This document shows positions 50,792 to 59,130 of a DNA stretch of 64,000 nt, one piece after another (within the stretch, counting starts at the first letter, position 1; every line of letters starts with the position of its first letter). A model generated the notes under the pieces. That model made no database searches, was not told where the DNA came from, and was given only the letters and a program-made list of their open reading frames with translations. A program made the position numbers and the translations under genes. The DNA is from RUG563 sp045589355 (GTDB taxonomy: Bacteria > Bacillota > Clostridia > Christensenellales > Aristaeellaceae): contig JAZNOW010000019.1 of the NCBI GenBank assembly GCA_045589355.1, positions 1 through 64,000 on the forward strand, in the 5' to 3' direction.

Positions 50792-53700
50792 TTACTGGCC
50801 CGCTTCCAGGGCGTCAATGCGGCCGCTCAGTTCGGTGTAGTGGCTGGCTACCGTGTTATTCAGATTAGCCATGGTGCTGGTGGTTTCATTGAGATGCACG
50901 TTCAACCCGCTTACCGTGGAGCGCAGGGTGCCCAACTGTCCGTCAAGGTTGGCAATTTGTTGCTGGATGCTGGTGGCGGTGGAGTTCAGGCTGGCAATCT
51001 GCGCGGTGTGGCTGGTCAGGGTGGTTTCCGCAGAGCTCATCTTGGATTCCAGCGTGGATACCTTGGCGGTAAGGGAGGTGATCTTGGTATCGGAAGAGGA
51101 GATGTGGGAGCTGATCTTGTTGCTGTTATCCTGTACCTTCTGGTTGGTGGCAGCCAGGTCGGTCTTGGAGGCACATTCGGCCACCATGGCCACCGTGGCG
51201 TAATTGCTCAGGTCGCATTCGCAGGCAGAGATAGAATCAATCATGCCGTCCAGAATCTGGATATCGTGCTTGTTGCTGTCCACACCCTGCTGGAGGCTGG
51301 AGGTGGTGCTGTTCAGTTCGGAAATCTGGGTGGTGTGGGTGGTTACGGAGTTGATCACCTGGGTCATCTTGCCTTCCAGGGTGCCAACGCGGGTGGTGAG
51401 GCCGTTGATGTCGTCCGTCAGCTCGTTGTACTTGCTGGTCAGGTCGCTCTTGAGGGTGGCAACGGCACTGGTGGTATTGTTCAGGCTGTTGTTCACGCCG
51501 TCTACGCGGGCGCTCAGGGTGCCGACCTTGCCGTCCAGAGCAGCCACTTCCGCCTTGGTGGCGAAGGTGTCGGGATCACATTCGCATTCCTGGATGGCGT
51601 CAATGGCGTTGTTCAGTTCGCCAATGTCATAATCGTTGCTTTCGATCTTCTGATGGAGGCTGGTGGTGAAGCTATCCAGTTCGGAGATCTGGGTGGTGTG
51701 GCTGGTCACGGTGTTGATCACCTGGGTCATCTTGCCTTCCAGGGTGCCAACACGGTTGGTGATGCCCTTGATGCTGTCTTTCAGTTCGTTATACTTGGTG
51801 GCCAGGTCATTTTTCAGGGTGGCAACGGCACTGATGGTTTCGTTCAGGCTGTTGTTCACGCCGTCCACGCGGGCGCTCACAGCGCCGATCTTGGCGTCCA
51901 GAGCGGCCACTTCCGTCTTGGTGGCAAAGGTGGAGGGATCGCACTGGCACTGCTTGATGGCGTTGATGAGGCCCTTCAGTTCGTTGTACTTGGTGGTCAG
52001 GTCGCCCTTGAGGGTGGAAACGGCGCTGATGGTTTCGTTCAGGCTGTTGTTTACGCCGTCCACGCGGGCACTGAGGGCACCCATATCAGCGATCACGTCG
52101 GCCACTTCTTCCTTGGTGGCGTAGATGCTGCTCAGGCTGGAATATTGCTGCTGCAGAGCGCTGATGGCGCTGGGCATGGAAGCAGTCAGGGCCTGGAGAG
52201 CCTGGATCTTGCTGGCATTGGTGTCGATGCGGTTCTTCAGTTCGGTGTACTTATTGTTCAGGCTGGTGTTCAGGTTGGTGATCTGGGTATTGGTTTCGCT
52301 CAGGGCGGTGTTCAGGCCGTCCACGCGGGCTTCCAGGTTGCCCAGGTCAGCGGATACTTCGGCCAGTTCTGCCTTGGTGGCATAAGTGGTCTTAATGGTA
52401 TTAACTTCCTTGGTCAGGTTGGTGACCTTGGTGTTGGTTTCGCTCAGGCCGGTGTTCAGGCCGTCCACGCGGGCGCTCAGGTTGCCAAGATCAGCGATCA
52501 CATCGGCCACTTCTTCCTTGGTGGCATAGGTGGTCTTGATAGTGTTCACTTCGGTGGTCAGGTTGGTGACCTTGGAGTTGGTTTCGCTCAGGCCGGTGTT
52601 CAGGCCGTCCACGCGGGCACTCAGGCTGCCAAGATCAGCGATCACATCGGCCACTTCAGCCTTGGTGGCATACGTGGTCTTGATGGTGTTCACTTCGGTG
52701 GTCAGGTTGGTCAGGTCGGTACGTACGTCGGCGATATCTTCGCTCAGGCTGTCGGTTTCGCCAAAGAGGGTGGTGATATCGTCCTTCATGTCCGCCGTGT
52801 CGGCTTCCAGAACGTCAATGCGGCCATCCAGCTCGGTGTACTTATTGTTCAGGCTGGTGTTCAGGTTGGTGATCTGGGTATTGGTTTCGCTCAGAGCGGT
52901 GTTCAGGCCATCCACGCGGCCTTCCAGATTGCCCAGATCAGCGGTCACATCGGCCACTTCCTGCTTGGTGGCATAGGTGGTCTTGATGGTGTTCACTTCG
53001 TCGGTCAGATCGTTCAGGTTGTTTTCAACGGTGGTCAGGTGCTGGTTGATGGTGGTGTTTACCTGATCGATCTTGTTGTTGACGGCGGTATGGTTGTTGG
53101 TAACGACGGTCTTCAGGGCGGCCAGTTCGGCGTCGGTGGCGTCAGCCTGTTCCTGCAGCTGGTCTACGTCGTAATCGGTAGCATCAGCCTGCTGCTGGAG
53201 CTTGGAGGCGAATTCGTCAGCGGCATCGGCCTGTTCCTTCAGGGCATCCACACGTTCGTCGGTGGCGTCAGCCTGTTCCTTCAGGGCATCCACGCGTTCG
53301 TCGGTGGCGTCGGCCTGTTCCTTCAGGGCATCCACGCGTTCGTCGGTGGCGTCGGCCTGTTCCTTCAGGGCGTCCACGCGTTCGTCGGTGGCGTCAGCCT
53401 GTTCCTTCAGGGCGTCCACGCGTTCGTCGGTGGCATCAGCCTGTTCCTTCAGGGCATCCACGCGTTCGTCGGTGGCGTCGGCCTGCTGCTGCAGGGCGGC
53501 AATTTCTTCGTTGGCGGCGTCCTGACCGGCGACCAGTTCTTCCACCGTGGCGTCGGTTTCTTCCTTGGTGTAGTAGCCGGTCAGCTTTTCGTCCACGCTG
53601 TCATTGGTGGCGTATTCTTCGGCAATCAGTTCTTTCAGGGCAGCGTTTTCGGCTTCCAGCACTTCCACGCGTTCCCGGACAACTTTCATGTCATACCAGT

Positions 53701-54001
53701 ATGCAACGGTGGGCTGCTTGACGATCTTCATCGTCGCTTCCATTTCCACGTCTTCCTGGCCATCCACATGGATGATGGCCTTGACGGGGTATTCACCGCA
53801 GAGAATGTATTTGTTGGTGGGTTCGTAGGTGACGGTAGCCCCTTCGGGCAGATTGGTCACCAACAGATGCTTTTCGGAGCCGTCGAAGAAGTAACGGGCA
53901 TCCTCAAACACGGGGCCTGCTTCTTCTTCCTGGGCCAGGGCCGGCATTACGCACAGCATCAGGGCCAGGCACAGAAGCATCAAACGATAGGCGCGCTTCA
54001 T
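50792..54001 (-). CDS. Large secreted repeat-built coiled-coil protein
   Basis: The protein has 1069 residues. A signal peptide ends near ALAQ (21-24). Residues 30-100 look like a small beta-rich Ig/MBG-type domain. From about 105 to the end the chain is almost entirely coiled coil. It includes 14-residue repeats ADATDERVDALKEQ (six identical copies, 174-257, then three diverged), two 48-residue repeats starting YATK (444-539) and two 121-residue repeats (685-926) each opening with CxC. CxC pairs recur at 685/687, 806/808 and 927/929. No LPXTG, S-layer or membrane anchor is present. The design resembles trimeric fibre stalks or phage tail fibres, but no head domain is recognisable. It is encoded alone between two GH3 genes. 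Confidence 0.85.
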   Translation of the reverse strand: MKRAYRLMLLCLALMLCVMPALAQEEEAGPVFEDARYFFDGSEKHLLVTNLPEGATVTYEPTNKYILCGEYPVKAIIHVDGQEDVEMEATMKIVKQPTVAYWYDMKVVRERVEVLEAENAALKELIAEEYATNDSVDEKLTGYYTKEETDATVEELVAGQDAANEEIAALQQQADATDERVDALKEQADATDERVDALKEQADATDERVDALKEQADATDERVDALKEQADATDERVDALKEQADATDERVDALKEQADAADEFASKLQQQADATDYDVDQLQEQADATDAELAALKTVVTNNHTAVNNKIDQVNTTINQHLTTVENNLNDLTDEVNTIKTTYATKQEVADVTADLGNLEGRVDGLNTALSETNTQITNLNTSLNNKYTELDGRIDVLEADTADMKDDITTLFGETDSLSEDIADVRTDLTNLTTEVNTIKTTYATKAEVADVIADLGSLSARVDGLNTGLSETNSKVTNLTTEVNTIKTTYATKEEVADVIADLGNLSARVDGLNTGLSETNTKVTNLTKEVNTIKTTYATKAELAEVSADLGNLEARVDGLNTALSETNTQITNLNTSLNNKYTELKNRIDTNASKIQALQALTASMPSAISALQQQYSSLSSIYATKEEVADVIADMGALSARVDGVNNSLNETISAVSTLKGDLTTKYNELKGLINAIKQCQCDPSTFATKTEVAALDAKIGAVSARVDGVNNSLNETISAVATLKNDLATKYNELKDSIKGITNRVGTLEGKMTQVINTVTSHTTQISELDSFTTSLHQKIESNDYDIGELNNAIDAIQECECDPDTFATKAEVAALDGKVGTLSARVDGVNNSLNNTTSAVATLKSDLTSKYNELTDDINGLTTRVGTLEGKMTQVINSVTTHTTQISELNSTTSSLQQGVDSNKHDIQILDGMIDSISACECDLSNYATVAMVAECASKTDLAATNQKVQDNSNKISSHISSSDTKITSLTAKVSTLESKMSSAETTLTSHTAQIASLNSTATSIQQQIANLDGQLGTLRSTVSGLNVHLNETTSTMANLNNTVASHYTELSGRIDALEAGQ
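51224..51949 (-). repeat. Two 363-bp in-frame repeats
   Basis: They encode residues 685-805 and 806-926 of the coiled-coil protein, exactly 121 residues each, both beginning C(Q/E)CDP and containing RVGTLEGKMTQVIN. A third CxC at 927 starts a diverged copy. Confidence 0.75.
52385..52672 (-). repeat. Two 144-bp in-frame repeats
   Basis: They encode residues 444-491 and 492-539, 48 residues each, starting YATK and containing VADVIADLG and RVDGLNTGLSETN. Confidence 0.7.
53231..53482 (-). repeat. Six 42-bp tandem repeats
   Basis: They encode six identical copies of ADATDERVDALKEQ (residues 174-257). The DNA copies differ at only a few silent sites, so copy number could change by slippage or recombination without a frame shift. 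Confidence 0.85.
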
Positions 54002-54003
54002 GG

Positions 54004-54018
54004 GGAGGAACCTCCTTT
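54004..54018 (-). promoter_or_regulatory. Ribosome site within a small hairpin
   Basis: On the minus strand AAAGGAGGTTCCTCCCC precedes the ATG of the coiled-coil gene. GGAG can pair with CTCC around a GTTC loop, so the ribosome site may be partly hidden. Confidence 0.35.
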
Positions 54019-54035
54019 TGTAGTTGGATACCTAT

Positions 54036-54065
54036 ATAGTAATGCATAAATGTAAATTTTGTCAA
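54036..54065 (-). promoter_or_regulatory. Sigma-A promoter of the coiled-coil gene
   Basis: On the minus strand a consensus TTGACA (54065-54060), 18 bases, TACTAT (54041-54036). Confidence 0.65.
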
Positions 54066-54118
54066 CACAAAAACGACATATTTTGTTCATATTTTCTTAT
54101 TAAATGGACATAAAAACG

Positions 54119-54141
54119 AAAAAAACCACCCCGAAGGGTGG
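54119..54141 (-). terminator. Intrinsic terminator of the FliB-GH3 operon
   Basis: CCACCC-cgaa-GGGTGG; on the minus strand this gives a stable TTCG loop and a T7 tail, 18 bases after the stop at 54160. Confidence 0.85.
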
Positions 54142-54159
54142 AAAGGATGAAAATGCAGG

Positions 54160-56367
54160 TTATTCGAGGGTGAAAAGAGCGCTGTTTTCCGTTTCGCTGT
54201 CCGGGCCCAGGAAGACGCGGAAAGTGCCATTTTCGCTGGTGTATTGCATGTGGATATTCCAGAAGCGGAGCATGTCCTCTTTGATCTCAAACGTGACAAC
54301 TGCCTTTTCTCCGGGCTGGAGGTGCACCTTTTTGAAGCCCTTCAGTTCCTTTACCGGCCGGGCAACGCTGCCCACCATGTCCCGGATGTAGAGCTGCACC
54401 GTTTCGGTGCCGGGGCGGGCGCCGGTGTTTTCCACGGTAACGGATGCGGTGATGGCAGCATCCTTTTGCAGGGAAGAGGCACTGAGGGTGACCGGGGAAT
54501 AGGTGAAGGAGGTGTAGGTAAGGCCAAAGCCGAAGGGGTACAGGGGGCGGTTGGGCAGGTCCTGGTATTTGGAGCCGAACCGGGCGGCACGGTAATCACC
54601 GCCATAGGGGCGGCCGGTGCTGAGCTGGTTGTAGTGCAGGGGCAGCTGGGCCACGCTCCAGGGGAAGGCCATGGAAAGCTTTCCTTCCGGCGCGCAATGG
54701 CCGTACAGCGTGCGGGCCAGAGCCGGGCCACCTTCCGTGCCCGGCAGCCAGGCCACCAGGATGGCCTTTGCCTTATCGGCTACATTGCGCAGGTCCATGG
54801 GGCGGCCGCAGAACAGAACCACAATGATATTCTGGTTCACTTTGGTCACTTCGTCCAGCAGGCGCTGCTGGCAGGGGGGCAGGGTGAGGGTGCCGCGGCT
54901 GGCGGCTTCGCCGGTGAATTCCCGGTGTTCCCCAAGGGCCAGCACCACTTTATCAGCCTTCTTTGCCATGGCTACCGCTTCCGCAAGGGCCTTTTCTTCA
55001 TCCAGCGTTTCTTCGGGAATGGCTTTCTGGAAGCCATGCACCTCCATGCCCGGGCCCATCACCCGGCTGCCGGGGGCAAAGGAAAGGAAGGCAGCGTTTT
55101 CCTGGGCTTCCAGGGCTTCCTTCAGGGTGACGGCGTCCTGATCGTCGGAGAAGATGGCCCAGGAGCCGCAGGTAAACCGGTTATCCACATAAGGCCCGAT
55201 GAAGGCCACGTTTTCCTTTTCGGAAGCGAGGGGCAAAAGTGCCTCTTCGTTTTTCAGCAGCACAAAGGATTTTTCGGCGCAATGCTGTGCCGCTTTCCTG
55301 TGAGCATCGCAAAGCAGCAGCGCTTCTTCGTCTTCTTTGGCGGCATCCCGGAAGGGGTTTTCAAAAAGCCCCAGCTTGTTTTTCAACTCCAGCATGCGCA
55401 TGCAGCTTTCGTCGATCAGCTTTTCATCCACCTTGCCCTCTTCCACCAGTTTCTTCAGGTTCCTGGCATAGGCGGGGCTGGCCATGTCCATATCCACACC
55501 GGCTTCGATGGCCAGCTGAGCGGCATGGGCAAAATCCTCCGCCACGCCGTGGGGCACCAGTTCGCCAACGGCGGCCCAGTCGGAAATGAGGGCGCCGGAA
55601 AAACCCATTTCATCCCGCAGGATATTCCGCATCAGCCATTTGTTGGCGGTGGAGGGGATACGGTCCAGGGTGTTGAAGGAGGTCATCACCATGGCCACGC
55701 CGGCATCGATGGCGGCCTTGTAAGCGGGCAGGTAATCTTCTTTCAGGGTGCGGGGGGAAAGTTCCACGTTGTGGTAATCCCGGCCTGCTTCCGGAGCACC
55801 GTACCCGGCAAAATGCTTGAGGCAGGCGGCAATGGTGCCTTTTTCCTGCAGGTCGCCCTGATAGCCTTTCACCATGGCAGACGCCATAAGGCCGTTGAGG
55901 TAAGCGTCCTCGCCGGTGGATTCCATCACCCGGCCCCACCGGGCGTCCCACACCGTATCCGCCATGGGGGAGAAGGTGACGTGCACGCCGCTTGCAGCAG
56001 CTTCTTTGGCGGCAATGCGTGCGCCCTGCTGCACCAGATCGGGGTCAAACGTGCAGCCCTGGGCCAGCGGCACAGGGAAAACGGTGCGGTAACCGTTGAT
56101 GATATCGTCCATGATGATCAGGGGAATGTGATGGGGATGGGCGGCCATGTAGGTTTCCTGCAGCGCACGGATCTTTTCGGCGCCGATGACGGACAGGTAG
56201 CTGCCGGCCAGCTGCAGATCCTGCTGGCTCAGGCCCAGGTCGCCGGCCGGGCCGGTGATGGTGCCGCCGTTTTGGAAATAGCCTGGCAATTGCACCAGCT
56301 GGCCGATTTTTTCTTCCAGGCTCATTTGGGAAAGAAGGGTGTTCAGTTGCTGCTTATCCATATTCAT
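54160..56367 (-). CDS. GH3-family beta-glycosidase, cytosolic
   Basis: The 735-residue GH3 enzyme opens with LEEKIGQLVQLPG and has the nucleophile Asp in FSGALISDWAAV (about 265), the sandwich-domain IIVVLFCGRPMDL and a C-terminal fibronectin III-like domain (VTVENTGARPGTETVQLYIRD). It is a paralogue of the enzyme at 48536-50638, with a different N-terminus. No signal peptide. It lies 20 bases after the FliB-type gene and shares its transcript. Confidence 0.9.
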   Translation of the reverse strand: MNMDKQQLNTLLSQMSLEEKIGQLVQLPGYFQNGGTITGPAGDLGLSQQDLQLAGSYLSVIGAEKIRALQETYMAAHPHHIPLIIMDDIINGYRTVFPVPLAQGCTFDPDLVQQGARIAAKEAAASGVHVTFSPMADTVWDARWGRVMESTGEDAYLNGLMASAMVKGYQGDLQEKGTIAACLKHFAGYGAPEAGRDYHNVELSPRTLKEDYLPAYKAAIDAGVAMVMTSFNTLDRIPSTANKWLMRNILRDEMGFSGALISDWAAVGELVPHGVAEDFAHAAQLAIEAGVDMDMASPAYARNLKKLVEEGKVDEKLIDESCMRMLELKNKLGLFENPFRDAAKEDEEALLLCDAHRKAAQHCAEKSFVLLKNEEALLPLASEKENVAFIGPYVDNRFTCGSWAIFSDDQDAVTLKEALEAQENAAFLSFAPGSRVMGPGMEVHGFQKAIPEETLDEEKALAEAVAMAKKADKVVLALGEHREFTGEAASRGTLTLPPCQQRLLDEVTKVNQNIIVVLFCGRPMDLRNVADKAKAILVAWLPGTEGGPALARTLYGHCAPEGKLSMAFPWSVAQLPLHYNQLSTGRPYGGDYRAARFGSKYQDLPNRPLYPFGFGLTYTSFTYSPVTLSASSLQKDAAITASVTVENTGARPGTETVQLYIRDMVGSVARPVKELKGFKKVHLQPGEKAVVTFEIKEDMLRFWNIHMQYTSENGTFRVFLGPDSETENSALFTLE

Positions 56368-56387
56368 TACGCCCCTTTTGATCGGTT

Positions 56388-57308
56388 TTATTCGAAATAC
56401 AGGCTGTCAAGCAATGCATCCATGTTTTCCTGAGAATATTCGATTTCGGAGGAATACAGCCGGGCAAATTCCATCAGGTCTTCCAAAGAACAGTCCGGCT
56501 TTGCCTTGCACATCCACCCCACCACCCGTACGGACAGTACGCAAAAGGCGGTATGGAGGGGCGCATCGCCGTCCTCCAGGGCCGCAGGCAGGTGGCGGAA
56601 GAGAAGATAGGCACCAAACTGCTCCAGCGGGATGTGCAGGGAAGGGGGAAGGGGAAAGCTTTGGGAAAGCGGAGCACCGTCCAGCAGGGACAGGCACTCG
56701 TCCCATGCCGGGGACAGCCGTTCCAGACGGCGGTAGATTGCTTGCCAGTCCAACGGCGGAATGGGGAAGGAAACCATCTCCAGCAATGCATCCAGCCTGG
56801 CTTCCAGGGGCAGGGAACGATCCTGCAGCATGGAAAGCATTTGGGCCCGCCCGTTCAGCAGCAGCTGCTCCTCTTCCGTCAGGCTGTCGTTCCCCGGCTG
56901 CAGGGTGACAAGGGAAGTGGGGGCAATTTTCCCCAAGGCAATTTTTGCTGCCGCTTCGCAGCACAGCCCCAGGCCGATTTCCGTGTGGTGGGAGAAGAAA
57001 TTGCGGAACCGGGGATGATCGGCGCAGATCTGGCAAAGGCTCTCTTCCCCCCGGGCGGTGATCAGGTCGCACAGGCCGTTTTCGTTCAGCATGGGGCAGC
57101 GTTCCTGTTTATCCAGAACAAAATGGGCGCCCTGATCGTCCTGCGCAATGGCAGCGTTCAGCCGTTTGCCGAATGCACCGGGGGTGCGGCGGTATTTTTC
57201 CATGGTTTCGGCGTCAATATCAATTTCCCAGCCGATGCAGCAGGAATGGCGGCATTGATCGGCAATGCAGCGGAAATCCTGAAAATAGTCCGGTGCGATC
57301 AGCTTCAT
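56388..57308 (-). CDS. fliB: FliB-type (flagellin) lysine N-methylase
   Basis: The 306-residue protein matches FliB: MKLIAPDYFQDFRCIADQC, then SCCIGWEIDID, ERCPMLNENGLCDLI and SLCQICADHPRFRNFF, giving the Cys cluster (about 19-97) that binds a metal centre. FliB methylates lysines on flagellin in Salmonella. Here no flagellar gene is near; it is co-transcribed with a GH3 enzyme, so the target may be another surface protein. Confidence 0.85.
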   Translation of the reverse strand: MKLIAPDYFQDFRCIADQCRHSCCIGWEIDIDAETMEKYRRTPGAFGKRLNAAIAQDDQGAHFVLDKQERCPMLNENGLCDLITARGEESLCQICADHPRFRNFFSHHTEIGLGLCCEAAAKIALGKIAPTSLVTLQPGNDSLTEEEQLLLNGRAQMLSMLQDRSLPLEARLDALLEMVSFPIPPLDWQAIYRRLERLSPAWDECLSLLDGAPLSQSFPLPPSLHIPLEQFGAYLLFRHLPAALEDGDAPLHTAFCVLSVRVVGWMCKAKPDCSLEDLMEFARLYSSEIEYSQENMDALLDSLYFE

Positions 57309-57354
57309 TTGTGCCCTCCTGTTTCATGCTGGGGGTGAATTTCACATTGTCCCT

Positions 57355-57383
57355 ATTGTAGCATGGGGCGTATGTTCCGTCAA
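57355..57383 (-). promoter_or_regulatory. Sigma-A promoter of the FliB-GH3 operon
   Basis: On the minus strand TTGACG (57383-57378), 17 bases, TACAAT (57360-57355), directly beside the terminator of the upstream operon. Confidence 0.7.
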
Positions 57384-57384
57384 T

Positions 57385-57412
57385 GAAAAAAGCCGTGCCA
57401 CAGGGCACGGCT
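57385..57412 (-). terminator. Intrinsic terminator of the sugar-acid operon
   Basis: AGCCGTGCC-acag-GGCACGGCT; on the minus strand followed by TTTTTTC, 12 bases after the stop at 57424. Confidence 0.85.
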
Positions 57413-57423
57413 GAAAGGGGCAA

Positions 57424-58332
57424 TTACAGGCGAACCTGGAAAGAGGATTCGGCTTTCTGCTCTTTTTCTTTGGCTTCCGCCAGTTCCTTTTCCCAGGTAA
57501 GGTGGCGGTATTCTTCCGCCCGGGGATCGGTGTTGAACCAGTTGATGAAGTCTTCGTACATGGCCACCGTCCACTGGGTGTCGATCTGGGCGGTGGTGTA
57601 GGTTTTGCTCTGGAGACGGTCAAAACCGAAGATATCCCGCACATGGGATTTTTCGGCGTTTTCCACCACCGCTTCCGCATGCTGGGCAGGGATGAAAATG
57701 ACGCCGCTCATGGTGCCCAGCACCACGTCGCCGGGCATGCAGATGGCCTGGCCGATGCGGCAGGGCATGTTGTAGCCGGTCATGACGCAGTTGCCGATGC
57801 CGGTGGGATCCACGCCCCGGTAGTAGATCTGCAGGCCGTCGATTTTTACGATCTGCTGCAAATCACGCACGCCGCCCCAGATGACGGCGCCGCCGTTCTT
57901 GGTGCGGGTTTTGATGGCGGTGGACAGGTTGCCGCCCACATAGGTGCCTTCGAAAATTTTGTCATACAGGTCCACCACCACCACGTCGTCTTCCACCAGG
58001 TTATCAATCACCCACTGGTTGTAAAAGCCCTTGCGGCCTTCTTCGCCGTGGCCGATACCCCGGAGGGTTTCGTCCAGGTCCGGGCGGTGGGGCACCATCA
58101 CGGCGGTAACGGCGCGGCCCACCAGGATATCGTCCCCGTGGCTCATGCGGAAATTGCTTTCCCAGTTGTTGCGGTAGCCCATGTTCCAAAGGGGGCCCCA
58201 GGCTTCTTCAAAGGTGATCTTGCGCATGCGGCGCAGCACGTCCTGGCTGACCATGGGGCGGCCGTCGGGCAGACGTTCGCCCTTCCACTGGGGGGTTAAG
58301 CGGATGATGGTATCGCGATCGTTGAAAAACAT
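57424..58332 (-). CDS. RraA-family aldolase/dehydratase-like protein
   Basis: The 302-residue protein carries the RraA/HMG-aldolase core: DDVVVVDLYDKIFEGTYVGGNLSTA and GGAVIWGGVRDLQQI (the Arg-Asp pair). It also has GDVVLGTMSGVIFIP. Family members include 4-hydroxy-4-methyl-2-oxoglutarate aldolases and sugar-acid enzymes. As the last gene of an operon with an enolase-superfamily dehydratase and SDRs, it probably cleaves or rearranges a keto-sugar-acid. The C-terminal about 60 residues are charged and helical, longer than in RraA itself. Confidence 0.8.
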   Translation of the reverse strand: MFFNDRDTIIRLTPQWKGERLPDGRPMVSQDVLRRMRKITFEEAWGPLWNMGYRNNWESNFRMSHGDDILVGRAVTAVMVPHRPDLDETLRGIGHGEEGRKGFYNQWVIDNLVEDDVVVVDLYDKIFEGTYVGGNLSTAIKTRTKNGGAVIWGGVRDLQQIVKIDGLQIYYRGVDPTGIGNCVMTGYNMPCRIGQAICMPGDVVLGTMSGVIFIPAQHAEAVVENAEKSHVRDIFGFDRLQSKTYTTAQIDTQWTVAMYEDFINWFNTDPRAEEYRHLTWEKELAEAKEKEQKAESSFQVRL

Positions 58333-58356
58333 AGCGCTTCTCCTTTGTTGATATGA

Positions 58357-59130
58357 TCAGGTGAGCACAAGCCCACGGTCCACGCGGATGCCGGCACCGT
58401 TGATGGCGTCTGCCTTTTCGGAGCACAGGTACAAAACCAATTCGCCCACTTCTTCGGGGTACACCTGGCGGTTGGGGTTCTGAACGTCGGGGTTGCGGGT
58501 TTCCAAGGGGGTGTTGAAGGCGAAACGGGGGTTGCCGGTTTTGAACTCGATCACACAGCCGCCCAGGTCAATGGTGTTGACGGGGATATGATCCGGCGTC
58601 AGCTCCAGTGCCAGTTCCCTTGTAAACTGGCGGATAGCCCCTTTGGTCATGGCGTAGCCGGCGTCGAAATTGGTGGGCCGTTTGCCGTGGATGCTGGAGA
58701 TATTGATGATGCGGCCCATGGGGCTTTGGCGAAGGTGAGGCAGGCATTTGCGCACGGCATGGAAATAGCCGCCGATGTTGATGTCCCAGATGCGCTGAAG
58801 CAGGGGCAGGTCGTATTCATCGACGAAGAAATTGGGCTGCATGGCGGCGTTGTTCACCAGAATGTCCAGCCGGCCCCATTTTTCCATGATGGCGTTCACC
58901 ATGGCGGACAGCTGCTCGTCGTTTGTCACGTCTGCCTGGAAAATGAAGGCTTCGCCGCCTTCTTCTTCGATGGCGGCCAACGTTTTTTCCGCCATCTGGG
59001 GGTTGGAATTATAGTTGATGCAGCAGCGGAAGCCGTTGCGGCACAGCACTTTCACCACGCCGGCGCCTACGCCCTTGCCGCTGCCGGTGACCAGCGCCAC
59101 CCTTTGTTCATTTTTCTGCTGGCGGTTCAA
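58357..59130 (-). CDS. SDR-family oxidoreductase
   Basis: The 257-residue short-chain dehydrogenase has the cofactor loop VTGSGKGVGAGV (about 14-25), the NNAA motif, a catalytic Ser in INISSIHGKRP and YAMTK (Tyr-x-x-x-Lys). The start is TTG with GGGAGG seven bases upstream, inside the 3' end of the preceding gene, giving a 23-base overlap that suggests translational coupling. It likely oxidises or reduces a sugar acid made by the operon's dehydratase. Confidence 0.85.
   Translation of the reverse strand: MNRQQKNEQRVALVTGSGKGVGAGVVKVLCRNGFRCCINYNSNPQMAEKTLAAIEEEGGEAFIFQADVTNDEQLSAMVNAIMEKWGRLDILVNNAAMQPNFFVDEYDLPLLQRIWDINIGGYFHAVRKCLPHLRQSPMGRIINISSIHGKRPTNFDAGYAMTKGAIRQFTRELALELTPDHIPVNTIDLGGCVIEFKTGNPRFAFNTPLETRNPDVQNPNRQVYPEEVGELVLYLCSEKADAINGAGIRVDRGLVLT

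Noticed and set aside
53231..53482. Regular 42-bp repeats considered as a CRISPR array
   Set aside because: They are directly adjacent without unique spacers, are in frame and encode a coiled coil.
50771..54049. A 1092-codon plus-strand frame rich in Gly, Val and His opposite the coiled-coil gene
   Set aside because: It is the mirror of the repeats. The minus-strand frame has a signal peptide, ribosome site, promoter and terminator; the plus frame has none.
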